DNA of 22,775 bases from the NCBI GenBank assembly GCA_900544365.1, contig UQVF01000027.1, positions 1-22,775 on the forward strand. The letters are read 5' to 3'. The DNA is from an uncultured Veillonella sp. (lineage in GTDB: Bacteria; Bacillota; Negativicutes; Veillonellales; Veillonellaceae). The notes beneath the pieces were generated by a model. It did not search any database. It saw nothing but the letters and a program-made list of their open reading frames with translations, and was not told where the DNA came from. Both the position numbers and the translations under genes were made by a program. This document shows positions 1-6,683 of this stretch, piece by piece. Position 1 is the first letter of the stretch. The number at the start of each line of letters is the position of its first letter.

Positions 1-37
1 TACTTCTTAAATAAATCTTTAGGAGGTCGTGTCACAA

Positions 38-205
38 ATGTTTGACTACTGTATAATATCTGTAATACTTAGCCAAACTGCTTCTTGTTGGAACATCCAA
101 AATATAGTACTATCTAATATAAAGGGAATGCTTTCATTTGCAAAAATAGCGATTTTTTCCATTGAAGAAAATTTCGTTTGCCAAAAGCACGAAAATTTCC
201 ATTGA
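38..205 (+). CDS. possible small ORF, 55 aa, unknown
   Basis: An ATG at 38 lies 11 bases after a perfect AGGAGG (21-26) and opens a frame of 55 codons ending in TGA at 203-205. The peptide begins MFDYCIISVILSQ and has a weakly hydrophobic first half and three cysteines. I recognise no family. The hairpin at 217-252 follows directly and could end its transcript. Against it: base composition is AT-rich and not clearly coding, and the window edge hides any upstream promoter or gene. It may be a chance frame behind an orphan SD or the tail of a decayed gene. Confidence 0.2.
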   Translation: MFDYCIISVILSQTASCWNIQNIVLSNIKGMLSFAKIAIFSIEENFVCQKHENFH

Positions 206-216
206 AATGACATAAG

Positions 217-252
217 AAAAGGATAGCCGAGAACATCTCAGCTATCCTTTTT
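217..252 (-). terminator. terminator of the permease gene (possibly bidirectional)
   Basis: AAAAGGATAGC (217-227) pairs perfectly with GCTATCCTTTT (241-251), and GAGA/TCTC inside extends the stem. Read leftward it lies just past the permease stop codon at 265 and ends in a T-rich tract. Read rightward it also ends in a T run, so it could serve both strands. Confidence 0.75.
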
Positions 253-264
253 AGCATGCATATT

Positions 265-1626
265 TTATTTTTTCTTAAGTCGGTACGCAATGTACAGAGC
301 GCCAATCCACACTGGAATGATGTAGATGGATGTGCGCATGGAATCCATCGTCAACATAACACCTACTGCCATAGCGATGAAAGCAAAGCAGAAGTAGTTT
401 GTGAATGGATACAAGATAGACTTGAATTTCAATTCATCAAGACGACCTTCGCGAGTGAAGCGCTTACGGAATTTAAGGTGTGTAACTGGAATGATAAACC
501 ATGCAATAATCAAACCTGCTACGATGATAGCCAACAATTGCAAGAACACATCACTAGCGCTTGGGAAGATGTATGTTAAGAATACAACGATCAAGGCTAA
601 AGCGGCACAGAACAAGGTCGCAATCAATGGCACCCCTGTAGCAGTTAAGTTCTTGAAGATTTTTGGCGCATCACCAGATAATGCCATGCTGTGTAAAATA
701 CGAGAATTACTGTAGAGCAAGCTATTGTATACGGATAAAGCAGCAACTACAACAACGAAATTTAAAATATGCGCTGCTGCTGGAATGCCGATGTTCGTAA
801 AGATTTGAACAAATGGGCTTGCATGGGTACCTAGTTCGTTCCATGGAGACAATGCCATGATAACAGTCATTGTACCTACATAGAAGATCAAGATACGAGC
901 TAATAATTCGTTAATCGCTTTTGGTAACGTTTTTTCAGGATTTTCAGCTTCTCCAGCAGTGATACCAATCAATTCAACTCCACCAAAGGAGAACATAACC
1001 ACAGCGATAGAAGCGATGAAGCCATAAGCACCATTGGGGAATAACCCGCCGTGAACCCAAAGGTTAGAGAAGTTTTGTGGGAATGTGCCCATATCTCCGA
1101 AGAAGATGAGGAAGATGCCGAAAGCAATCATAGCAATGATAGCTACCACTTTAATGAGAGATGCAAAGAACTCTACTTCCCCATAAGCACGTACATTGAT
1201 GAGGTTAATCACGGTGACTAGTGTAATACAAGCTAGTGTAGTGATCCAATGAGGAATGCCTGGTAACCAGAAATCCAAGTATACTGAAATCGCAGCTAGT
1301 TCCGCCATACTAGCGAGCATGTATACGATCCAATAGTTCCAGCCAGATAAATAACCAGCAAAGGACGACCAATATTTACTTGCAAAATAGGTAAAGGAGC
1401 CAGACACAGGTTCACGAACGGACATTTCTCCTAGCATACGCATTAAAAAGAAAATAAAGATACCAGTTAACAAATAAGAGAAAATAACACCGGGTCCTAC
1501 TAGTTGAATTGTGGGAGCGGATCCGTAGAAGAGGCCTGTCCCCACAGAAGCTCCTAAGGCAATCATTTGCATATGACGGCTTTTGAGACCTCGATGCAAT
1601 GATGTCTTTGATTCATTGTCTTTCAT
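265..1626 (-). CDS. APC-superfamily amino-acid permease (AAT family)
   Basis: Integral inner-membrane amino-acid:proton symporter of the AAT family (relatives: GabP, PheP, YifK, LysP). The 453-residue protein has about 12 hydrophobic segments. GASVGTGLF (residues 25-33) matches the family's first-helix substrate-binding motif GGxIGTGLF, and the charged linker EAENPEKTLPKAI in mid-protein is a family hallmark. An open frame continues upstream to 1767, but the ATG at 1626 follows GGGAGGG-type SD bases (complement of 1636-1645) at good spacing, and MKDNESKTSLHRGLKSRHMQMIALG is the normal N-terminal layout. The gene stands alone and is divergent from the EF-G-like gene. The substrate cannot be read from the sequence. 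Confidence 0.9.
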   Translation of the reverse strand: MKDNESKTSLHRGLKSRHMQMIALGASVGTGLFYGSAPTIQLVGPGVIFSYLLTGIFIFFLMRMLGEMSVREPVSGSFTYFASKYWSSFAGYLSGWNYWIVYMLASMAELAAISVYLDFWLPGIPHWITTLACITLVTVINLINVRAYGEVEFFASLIKVVAIIAMIAFGIFLIFFGDMGTFPQNFSNLWVHGGLFPNGAYGFIASIAVVMFSFGGVELIGITAGEAENPEKTLPKAINELLARILIFYVGTMTVIMALSPWNELGTHASPFVQIFTNIGIPAAAHILNFVVVVAALSVYNSLLYSNSRILHSMALSGDAPKIFKNLTATGVPLIATLFCAALALIVVFLTYIFPSASDVFLQLLAIIVAGLIIAWFIIPVTHLKFRKRFTREGRLDELKFKSILYPFTNYFCFAFIAMAVGVMLTMDSMRTSIYIIPVWIGALYIAYRLKKK

Positions 1627-1903
1627 ACTATATAACTCCCTTCCCTGTATATCCTGAAATGACATATATCTATTAGAATACCATAAACTATAGAATTTAC
1701 CTAGTAAAATTTTAGTTTGGTAGAGAGATAATGGAAATAAATGAATATATGTAGAATTAATTATCAAAAGATTCTTTTATGAATAAGTTTAATGTATGCG
1801 TAATTAGTATATATAAAATTCATATTTCACAAAGGATTTTATAAGAGTATGTAGAATTACTTAAACAATAGACTGTTTTCGGCTATAAAGGAGGACGATG
1901 TTC
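1627..1903. other. divergent intergenic region
   Basis: This AT-rich stretch separates the leftward permease and the rightward EF-G-like gene and must hold both promoters. No convincing -35/-10 pair stands out in either direction; several TATA-like runs near 1810-1845 are the best rightward -10 candidates. The only clear signals are the two Shine-Dalgarno sequences. Confidence 0.4.
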
Positions 1904-3973
1904 ATGAAAGAATATACTAGTGATTTGATCAGAAACGTGGCGGTGGTCTCTCATGACGGGGCGGGTAAAACGGCATTGGTAGAGGCGTTGTTATTGTCTT
2001 GTGGTGCTGTAGACTTTGTGGGCAAAGGTCAAGATAATAAACATATCATGGACTTTGAGCCAGAAGAGATCAAACGGAATGTTACTATCCAATTAGGTAT
2101 GGCTCCTTGTGAATGGAAAGGTCATAAAATTAACTTCATCGACACGCCAGGTTATTCTGAGTTCCATGGGGAAGTGAGATCTGCTTTGCGTGCCGCAGAT
2201 GGTATGCTTATGGTCTTGTCCGCAGGGACTGGTGTTGAAATCGATACTATTCGTGCTTGGGAATATGGGGTAGAATTGCAAATGCCTCGAATGGCTTTCA
2301 TCAATAAAATGGACGTTGAAAAAGCAGACTTCTTTGGTACCTTGGAAAAGATGCGGGAATTATTTGGTAAAGCAATCATGCCATTGCAAATTCCAATCGG
2401 TGAAGGGCCTACTTTCAAAGGTGTGGTCGACGTGGCAAAACGGACTGCGTATGTCTATGAAAACGGTAAGATGACAGAAGTGGACGTGCCAGCAGAGCTA
2501 TCTGATAAAGTAGAAGAAATTCGTGAAATGACTGTGGAAGCGGCTGCAGAAGGTAACGATACATTATTAGAAAAATACTTAGACGGACAAGAATTGACTT
2601 TAGAAGAAATTCGTCAAGGTTTGCGTGAAGGCATGTTGACGGGCCGTGTATGCCCAGTTATGTGTGGTACTGCCTTGAGTCGTATTGGTATGGACCAAGT
2701 CTTAGATCGCATGATTCGCTATATGCCAGATGCCACGAAAAAAGTGATGACTGCTATCGGTGTGGATTCTAAGGAAGAGCATATCGTGGTAGCAGATAAA
2801 CCGTTTACGGGTTTTGTATTTAAAACAATTCTTGACCCATTTGCGGGAAAACAAAGTTTTGTACGGGTCTTCTCTGGGGAATTGAAAGTAGGAGATAAAC
2901 TTTACAATGTGACTCGTGATGTAGAAGAAAAATGGGGCAAAATGGTGACCTTAATTGGTAAACAACAAGTGCCAGTAGAGGTTGCAAAAGCTGGGGATAT
3001 CGTAGTCATTCCTAAATTAGGAGAAACGAAAACAGGGGATACCTTTGGTACCGCTGAATTTAAAGTACAATACGCACCAATTCGATTCCCACAACCACTA
3101 TATCGTGTAGCTATGGTGCCTGAGAAAAAAGGGGAAGAGGAAAAATTAGCGAATGCTTTGGGACGAATTTCTGAAGAAGATCCAACTTGTGAAGTGGTGA
3201 AAGATGTAGAAGGTCGTCAAATGCAAGTGCGTTGTATGGGCGATGTGCATTTAGAACATATTTTACAAAAAATGGAACGTAAATATGGGGTTCGTGCAAA
3301 ATTAGAAACCCCATACATTCCATATCGTGAAACCATTCGTGGTACAGTGGAAGTAGAAGGTAAACATAAAAAGCAAAGTGGTGGTCATGGTCAATATGGA
3401 CATGTGAAACTTGGTATTGCTCCACTATATGAAGGGGAGTTCGAGTTTATCGACAAAATCTTTGGCGGTGCGGTGCCACGTCAATACATTCCAGCTGTAG
3501 AAAAAGGTGTTCGTGAAACATTGGAAAAAGGTCTTTTGGCTGGGTATCCGATGATTGGTATCCAAGTAACATTATTGGATGGTTCCTATCATACAGTGGA
3601 CTCCTCTGAATTGGCTTTCAAAATGGCGGCAGCTCAAGCTTTGAAAAAAGGTGTGCCTGATGCGAAACCAATTTTGTTAGAACCAGTGTATAATGTGAAT
3701 GTCATCGGTCCAGAAGAATTTATGGGCGATATCATGGGCGATTTGAATAGCCGTCGTGGCCGTGTACTTGGTATGGACCAAGGTGTTCGTGAAGGAATCA
3801 CGGTGGTGAAAGCCCAAGTTCCATTGGTAGAAATGTTGGATTATGTAACGGTATTGCGCTCTATGACACAAGGACAAGGTGTGTTTAATATGGAATTCAA
3901 TGGATATGAAGAAGTACCACATAAACAAGCGGAAACAATAATTGCACAATTTAAAGATCACGAAGAGTCGTAA
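1904..3973 (+). CDS. EF-G-like translation GTPase (FusA paralogue)
   Basis: A 689-residue GTPase with the full EF-G layout. The P-loop SHDGAGKT lies at residues 16-23, G3 DTPG at 80-83 and G4 NKMD at 134-137, followed by domain II (about 300-385), domains III-IV and a C-terminal domain V. It differs from housekeeping EF-G: the P-loop reads DGAGKT rather than DAGKTT, and switch I reads KRNVTIQ where EF-G has RGITI. This matches the widespread EF-G-like subgroup of uncertain cellular role, so I do not call it fusA. Two ATGs compete. The one at 1898 is only 3 bases from AAGGAGG (1888-1894); the one at 1904 is 9 bases away and is preferred. It appears monocistronic. Confidence 0.9.
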   Translation: MKEYTSDLIRNVAVVSHDGAGKTALVEALLLSCGAVDFVGKGQDNKHIMDFEPEEIKRNVTIQLGMAPCEWKGHKINFIDTPGYSEFHGEVRSALRAADGMLMVLSAGTGVEIDTIRAWEYGVELQMPRMAFINKMDVEKADFFGTLEKMRELFGKAIMPLQIPIGEGPTFKGVVDVAKRTAYVYENGKMTEVDVPAELSDKVEEIREMTVEAAAEGNDTLLEKYLDGQELTLEEIRQGLREGMLTGRVCPVMCGTALSRIGMDQVLDRMIRYMPDATKKVMTAIGVDSKEEHIVVADKPFTGFVFKTILDPFAGKQSFVRVFSGELKVGDKLYNVTRDVEEKWGKMVTLIGKQQVPVEVAKAGDIVVIPKLGETKTGDTFGTAEFKVQYAPIRFPQPLYRVAMVPEKKGEEEKLANALGRISEEDPTCEVVKDVEGRQMQVRCMGDVHLEHILQKMERKYGVRAKLETPYIPYRETIRGTVEVEGKHKKQSGGHGQYGHVKLGIAPLYEGEFEFIDKIFGGAVPRQYIPAVEKGVRETLEKGLLAGYPMIGIQVTLLDGSYHTVDSSELAFKMAAAQALKKGVPDAKPILLEPVYNVNVIGPEEFMGDIMGDLNSRRGRVLGMDQGVREGITVVKAQVPLVEMLDYVTVLRSMTQGQGVFNMEFNGYEEVPHKQAETIIAQFKDHEES

Positions 3974-3977
3974 CTTG

Positions 3978-4149
3978 TGATGCTATGTAGCCTGTGGCGT
4001 TCGTATAGCTAATTAGGCAAAGGGAAGACCGCAACATATTCCTTCTCAAACTGATACAGTGGTTAGGTTTGTTCAGGAACATGTTGCGGTCTTCTTGGGT
4101 TTGTTGTGATTTAGTCAGTAAAGGAACGCCACAAGGCTACTACGCATCA
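3978..4149. repeat. nested inverted-repeat element after the EF-G-like gene
   Basis: The outer arms at 3978-4002 and 4124-4149 are inverted copies matching at about 22 of 26 positions (left arm begins TGATGC and ends TGTGGCGTTC). They enclose a second, perfect 14-bp inverted repeat: GAAGACCGCAACAT at 4024-4037 against 4081-4094. Inside that, TTCCT/AGGAA and CAAAC/GTTTG extend the hairpin. The right outer arm can instead pair with the terminator arm at 4152-4160, so two folds compete. It could be a folded 3' UTR, a small RNA or a palindromic repeat family. Confidence 0.6.
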
Positions 4150-4173
4150 TTGCGTTCCTTAGGGGTATTTTTT
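4121..4173 (+). terminator. rho-independent terminator of the EF-G-like transcript
   Basis: AAGGAACGC (4121-4129) pairs perfectly with GCGTTCCTT (4152-4160). After a short AGGGGTA the sequence runs into TTTTTT (4168-4173). The left arm is shared with the outer arm of the nested repeat, so folding of one structure would prevent the other. Confidence 0.55.
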
Positions 4174-4181
4174 GAGAAATA

Positions 4182-4211
4182 TTAACAATACGAGTAATTT
4201 TGTGGTATAAT
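4182..4211 (+). promoter_or_regulatory. promoter of the small holin-like toxin
   Basis: TTAACA (4182-4187), an 18-base spacer and a perfect TATAAT (4206-4211) preceded by TGG, an extended -10. Predicted transcription start is near 4218, exactly where the 5' inverted-repeat arm GAAGAG (4219-4224) begins. Confidence 0.7.
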
Positions 4212-4248
4212 ACTAATTGAAGAGTCATCGACGTGTTGTTGGGCTCAT

Positions 4249-4269
4249 CTCTTCCTAATATGGGAGGAG
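4249..4269 (+). promoter_or_regulatory. hairpin masking the toxin ribosome binding site
   Basis: CTCTTCC (4249-4255) can pair over all seven bases, with one G-U, with GGAGGAG (4263-4269), which is the toxin's Shine-Dalgarno sequence. The loop is 7 bases. The upstream bases 4238-4251 can alternatively pair with the 3' end of the same mRNA (4428-4441). This is the kind of translation block described for type I toxin mRNAs. Confidence 0.5.
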
Positions 4270-4277
4270 GTGGTACT

Positions 4278-4358
4278 ATGACTACATATGAGAAATTATC
4301 TTTATTGATTCAATTTTCTATGTTAATCGTAGAAGTTATTCGCTGCTTTTATAGCTAA
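4278..4358 (+). CDS. 26-aa holin-like (Hol-Tox type) small membrane toxin
   Basis: The peptide starts MTTYEKLSLLIQFSMLIVEV and ends IRCFYS. Its N-terminal T-Y-E-x-L followed by one hydrophobic helix is the pattern of the 'putative holin-like toxin' family of Firmicutes, relatives of TxpA/BsrG-type type I toxins. Such peptides insert in the cytoplasmic membrane. A GGGAGGAGG SD (4262-4270) lies 7 bases before the ATG, and an extended -10 promoter lies upstream. The mRNA leader can hide the SD, and the 3' region carries strong hairpins and a possible antisense promoter, all expected of a type I toxin. The family assignment is from memory of short peptides; a chance ORF is possible but unlikely given the surrounding signals. 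Confidence 0.6.
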   Translation: MTTYEKLSLLIQFSMLIVEVIRCFYS

Positions 4359-4364
4359 CGAAAA

Positions 4365-4405
4365 TGCCTAACGAATAGAGGTTTTGCGGACCTCACACGT
4401 TAGGC
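4365..4405. terminator. strong double-stem hairpin downstream of the toxin ORF
   Basis: TGCCTAACG (4365-4373) pairs perfectly with CGTTAGGCA (4397-4405), and GAGGT/ACCTC (4378-4382/4390-4394) forms an upper stem. The T tract is better on the minus side than on the plus side, which suits termination of an antisense RNA. On the toxin mRNA it would act as a stabilising 3' UTR hairpin. Confidence 0.5.
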
Positions 4406-4432
4406 AATTTCAATTTCTGTAGTTCTTGAGAT

Positions 4433-4470
4433 GAGCCTAACGCTAGCTGCACGTTGGGGCTCTTCTTTTG
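4433..4470 (+). terminator. terminator of the toxin mRNA
   Basis: GAGCCTAACG (4433-4442) pairs with CGTTGGGGCTC (4452-4462) with one bulge and one G-U, followed by TTCTTTTG. The same strand can instead pair with the mRNA 5' end: 4428-4441 with 4238-4251, 4450-4454 with 4231-4235, and 4460-4465 with 4219-4224. Confidence 0.6.
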
Positions 4471-4478
4471 TTACTTAT

Positions 4479-4487
4479 AGTATATCA
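4479..4487 (-). promoter_or_regulatory. extended -10 for the putative antisense RNA
   Basis: The complement of 4479-4487 reads TGATATACT, a TGn-extended -10. The matching -35 region is weak (TTTTAT-like). Confidence 0.35.
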
Positions 4488-4570
4488 CAGTTTGTGAGAG
4501 AATAAAAGTAGCATTGTTAAAATAGATAATGAGACAGTCTAATATATCCATGTTATCCTCAAAATAGTGT

Positions 4571-4599
4571 TTGACCTTATATGGCTATGCTAGTATAGT
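4571..4599 (+). promoter_or_regulatory. promoter of the yhcH-eamA operon
   Basis: TTGACC (4571-4576), a 17-base spacer and TATAGT (4594-4599). The start of transcription would be near 4606, giving a leader of about 70 bases before the ATG at 4679. Confidence 0.7.
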
Positions 4600-4678
4600 A
4601 ACAATAGATAGATACGATTCATGTGAGGGTGCTATGAGGATGCACGGTTCGCAGGGTGTAATGATAAAGGAGTAGCTC

Positions 4679-5158
4679 ATGATTTATCAAAATATTGCTA
4701 TAGATTACAAACAGTTTCAGTATCCGCAGGCGGTGGAGAGGGCGCTTGAGTTTCTGAAAGCTCACGATTTCACGACGTTTGAGGGTGGTCGTTACCCGAT
4801 AGAGGATGACTTGATGTATGCGAATGTGGATATTGTGAATACGCGGATCTATGAGGAGACGAAGATTGAAGGGCATAAGGATTATATGGATGTGCAATTT
4901 CTAGTGACTGGGGAAGAGAAAATGGAGGTTCTCATTCGTCAGACTTTTCCCGATATGGTTGAGGCTTATGAAGACAAGGATTGTTACTTCTATGATTCTA
5001 CGCAAGGTGGCACTGTAACAATCGATGTGCGTTCTGGGGATTATTGCATTTTTTATCCTGGCGAGTTGCACCGTACATTGATTGCCCCTCATGAGGTGCA
5101 ACAGATTCGCAAAGTAGTTGTGAAAATTCATAAGAGCTTGTTAACTGAGGAGGAATAA
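4679..5158 (+). CDS. YhcH/YjgK/YiaL (DUF386) family protein
   Basis: A 159-residue cytosolic protein of the DUF386 family, a single-domain cupin-like fold whose members (YhcH, YiaL, EbgC) accompany sugar or sialic-acid metabolism genes. The diagnostic blocks are GHKDYMDVQFLVTGEE (residues 65-80) and GDYCIFYPGELHR (120-132); the acidic and histidine residues there are the likely metal site. Length is normal for the family. The start is fixed by AAAGGAG (4666-4672). Its stop overlaps the start of the EamA transporter gene, so both are made together. No sugar-degradation genes are nearby, so the substrate cannot be inferred. Confidence 0.85.
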   Translation: MIYQNIAIDYKQFQYPQAVERALEFLKAHDFTTFEGGRYPIEDDLMYANVDIVNTRIYEETKIEGHKDYMDVQFLVTGEEKMEVLIRQTFPDMVEAYEDKDCYFYDSTQGGTVTIDVRSGDYCIFYPGELHRTLIAPHEVQQIRKVVVKIHKSLLTEEE

Positions 5159-6063
5159 TGAATGCCTATGTAATGAAAGGGATGTTACTCATTGCATTGG
5201 GAGCCGTTCTATGGGGATTTTCAGGGATGTCTTCGCAATTTGTACAGCAACAGCGTATGATGTCAGCGGAATGGGTAGTGGCGATGCGACTTGTCATTGC
5301 AGGAATCATTACAGTAACCATTGCATTTTATCAAGGGCGTAGCTCTATTTTTAAGGTTTTTTCTGATTGGAAAGATACCTTGCGGTTGGTTATATTTGGG
5401 GTTTTTGGTATGTGGATGTGCCAATATACTTATTTTAAAGCCATCGCCTATGCAGGTGCAGGGATTGCAACAGTTTTGCAATATGTAGGCCCAGCGCTCA
5501 TTATTCTATATATTTCCGTCACTCGCTTACAGTTACCACGTATTGCGGAACTATTCAGTGTAGTGCTAGCTACCATAGGTACAGGTATCATTGCATTACA
5601 AGGTGTGTGGGATATATCTGCTTTAGATGATACACTTTTACTGTGGGGCATGTTGTCAGCGGTAGCAGTTGGAATTTATACAGTACAACCAGTACCTTTG
5701 CTGAAACGATATGGCACTATACCTATTGTAGGATTTGGCATGCTGATTGGTGGAGCCTTTGCATGGATTGCCACCCAACCAAGTTCGGAAGGGATTGTTT
5801 GGGACCCATGGACACACGGTGGTTTTTGGAGCATTATTATCTTCGGTACAGTGGTGTCATTTAATGCTTATTTAGAAGGGGTTCGACGTGTGGGAGCTGT
5901 AACGGGTTCTATACTTTCATCGATTGAACCCATATCGGCTGCGGTACTAGCATGGTTGTTGTTGGGCAATCAGTTTTCCCAGTGGGATATGATTGGTATG
6001 ACCCTTATTATCGTTACAATATTTATCTTGGCATGGGATAAAGGTCGTGCTACAAAAGCGTAG
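5158..6063 (+). CDS. EamA-family drug/metabolite (DMT) transporter
   Basis: A 301-residue membrane protein with about ten hydrophobic helices arranged as two EamA repeats (about 8-145 and 160-295). The first helix contains GAVLWGFSGMSSQF, typical of EamA permeases, and the second repeat has the usual VSFNAYLEGVRRVGAVTGSI segment. It is an inner-membrane transporter, probably exporting or importing small metabolites such as amino acids; the substrate is not readable. The ATG shares its A with the preceding TAA (TAATG), which suggests translational coupling to the YhcH-type protein, with AGGAGG just before the junction. No clear terminator follows the stop. Confidence 0.88.
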   Translation: MNAYVMKGMLLIALGAVLWGFSGMSSQFVQQQRMMSAEWVVAMRLVIAGIITVTIAFYQGRSSIFKVFSDWKDTLRLVIFGVFGMWMCQYTYFKAIAYAGAGIATVLQYVGPALIILYISVTRLQLPRIAELFSVVLATIGTGIIALQGVWDISALDDTLLLWGMLSAVAVGIYTVQPVPLLKRYGTIPIVGFGMLIGGAFAWIATQPSSEGIVWDPWTHGGFWSIIIFGTVVSFNAYLEGVRRVGAVTGSILSSIEPISAAVLAWLLLGNQFSQWDMIGMTLIIVTIFILAWDKGRATKA

Positions 6064-6269
6064 AATGGATGTAGTTAAGTAACTGTTTGCTAAGCTTGAC
6101 CACAGATTAGAAATCAGTGTAGTATGGTATCAGATCTATGATGTAGTATAATTGTATTTTTCCGTGATAAGGTTGTGGGTGACACATGTGGGGGAATGTT
6201 TTTTAAGATACTATACATCTATGAAAGATGGGCAAACTATAATATGGATGCGTAGAAAGGAGCGATAGT
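6064..6269. other. intergenic region with weak promoter candidates
   Basis: There is no gene here. TATAAT occurs at 6147-6152 and 6238-6243, and TTGACC at 6096-6101 with TAGTAT 18 bases further on (6120-6125). None forms a full consensus promoter, and the 6238 box lies too close to the SD at 6257-6262 to be likely. I see no terminator for the EamA gene. Confidence 0.35.
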
Positions 6270-6683
6270 ATGATGGACACAGCACAAAATATTGTAGACC
6301 AAGTGCTAGAAGAGGTGCAAAATACGCCAGGTGTAGGGGTAGAGAACCCATTGGAAGTGGCGAATCAAGCCTTACAAGAAACATTGGTTAATAGCGTAGT
6401 TCCAGAAGAATATTGGTCAGAAATTATGGCTTGGGTAGCGGAAACCGGCTTAGACTCGGTCTACTTAGATAGCCGCGACCGGGTAGGAGCCTGGTGGGCA
6501 TCCAAAGAAGTACGCTCCATGGGGTATACCTTGAATTTTACCAAATGTAGTAAGGTGCCAAGCGAATGGTTTCCTGAAGGGGAACATTGGAAAGAGGCGG
6601 AAGTAGAAGCCCGCTATCGCTTAGTAGCGAGCTGGGAATCGTTAGTAGCAAATGGCGCATTAGAAAAGGATGAATCCCTATGA
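6270..6683 (+). CDS. hypothetical protein coupled to the MATE transporter
   Basis: A 137-residue soluble, acidic protein without signal peptide or membrane helix; I do not recognise the family. Its second half is rich in tryptophan (AWWASKEV, PSEWFPEGEHWKEAE, ASWESL) and looks like a compact alpha/beta domain. A clear AAAGGAG (6256-6262) precedes two adjacent ATGs (6270 and 6273); the first has 7-base spacing and is kept. The stop overlaps the next gene's start as ATGA, so it is translated together with the MATE transporter and may regulate or assist it. That functional link is inference from coupling only. Confidence 0.75.
   Translation: MMDTAQNIVDQVLEEVQNTPGVGVENPLEVANQALQETLVNSVVPEEYWSEIMAWVAETGLDSVYLDSRDRVGAWWASKEVRSMGYTLNFTKCSKVPSEWFPEGEHWKEAEVEARYRLVASWESLVANGALEKDESL

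Larger units (their letters stand above)
4358..4472 (-). ncRNA. candidate antisense RNA antitoxin
   Basis: On the minus strand an extended -10 reads TGATATACT (plus positions 4479-4487), predicting a start near 4472. Leftward transcription would cover the toxin's 3' UTR and reach the strong hairpin 4365-4405, beyond which the minus strand has a TTTT run. This gives about 115 bases, convergent with and overlapping the toxin mRNA tail, as in TxpA/RatA and BsrG/SR4. The -35 is poor, so this is inference from layout rather than a firm call. Confidence 0.35.

Noticed and set aside
256..715. Plus-strand ORFs of 107 and 104 codons
   Set aside because: They are antisense to the permease gene and show no family features.
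1627..1767. 47-codon upstream extension of the permease frame
   Set aside because: It lacks a good SD and its sequence is unlike the family's N-terminus; the ATG at 1626 has a strong SD.
2093..3961. Minus-strand ORFs of 62-104 codons inside the EF-G-like gene
   Set aside because: Shadows of a well-supported GTPase frame.
4634..4675. 13-codon ORF in the leader of the YhcH-type gene
   Set aside because: Weak SD and no sign of an amino-acid-rich leader peptide; probably chance.
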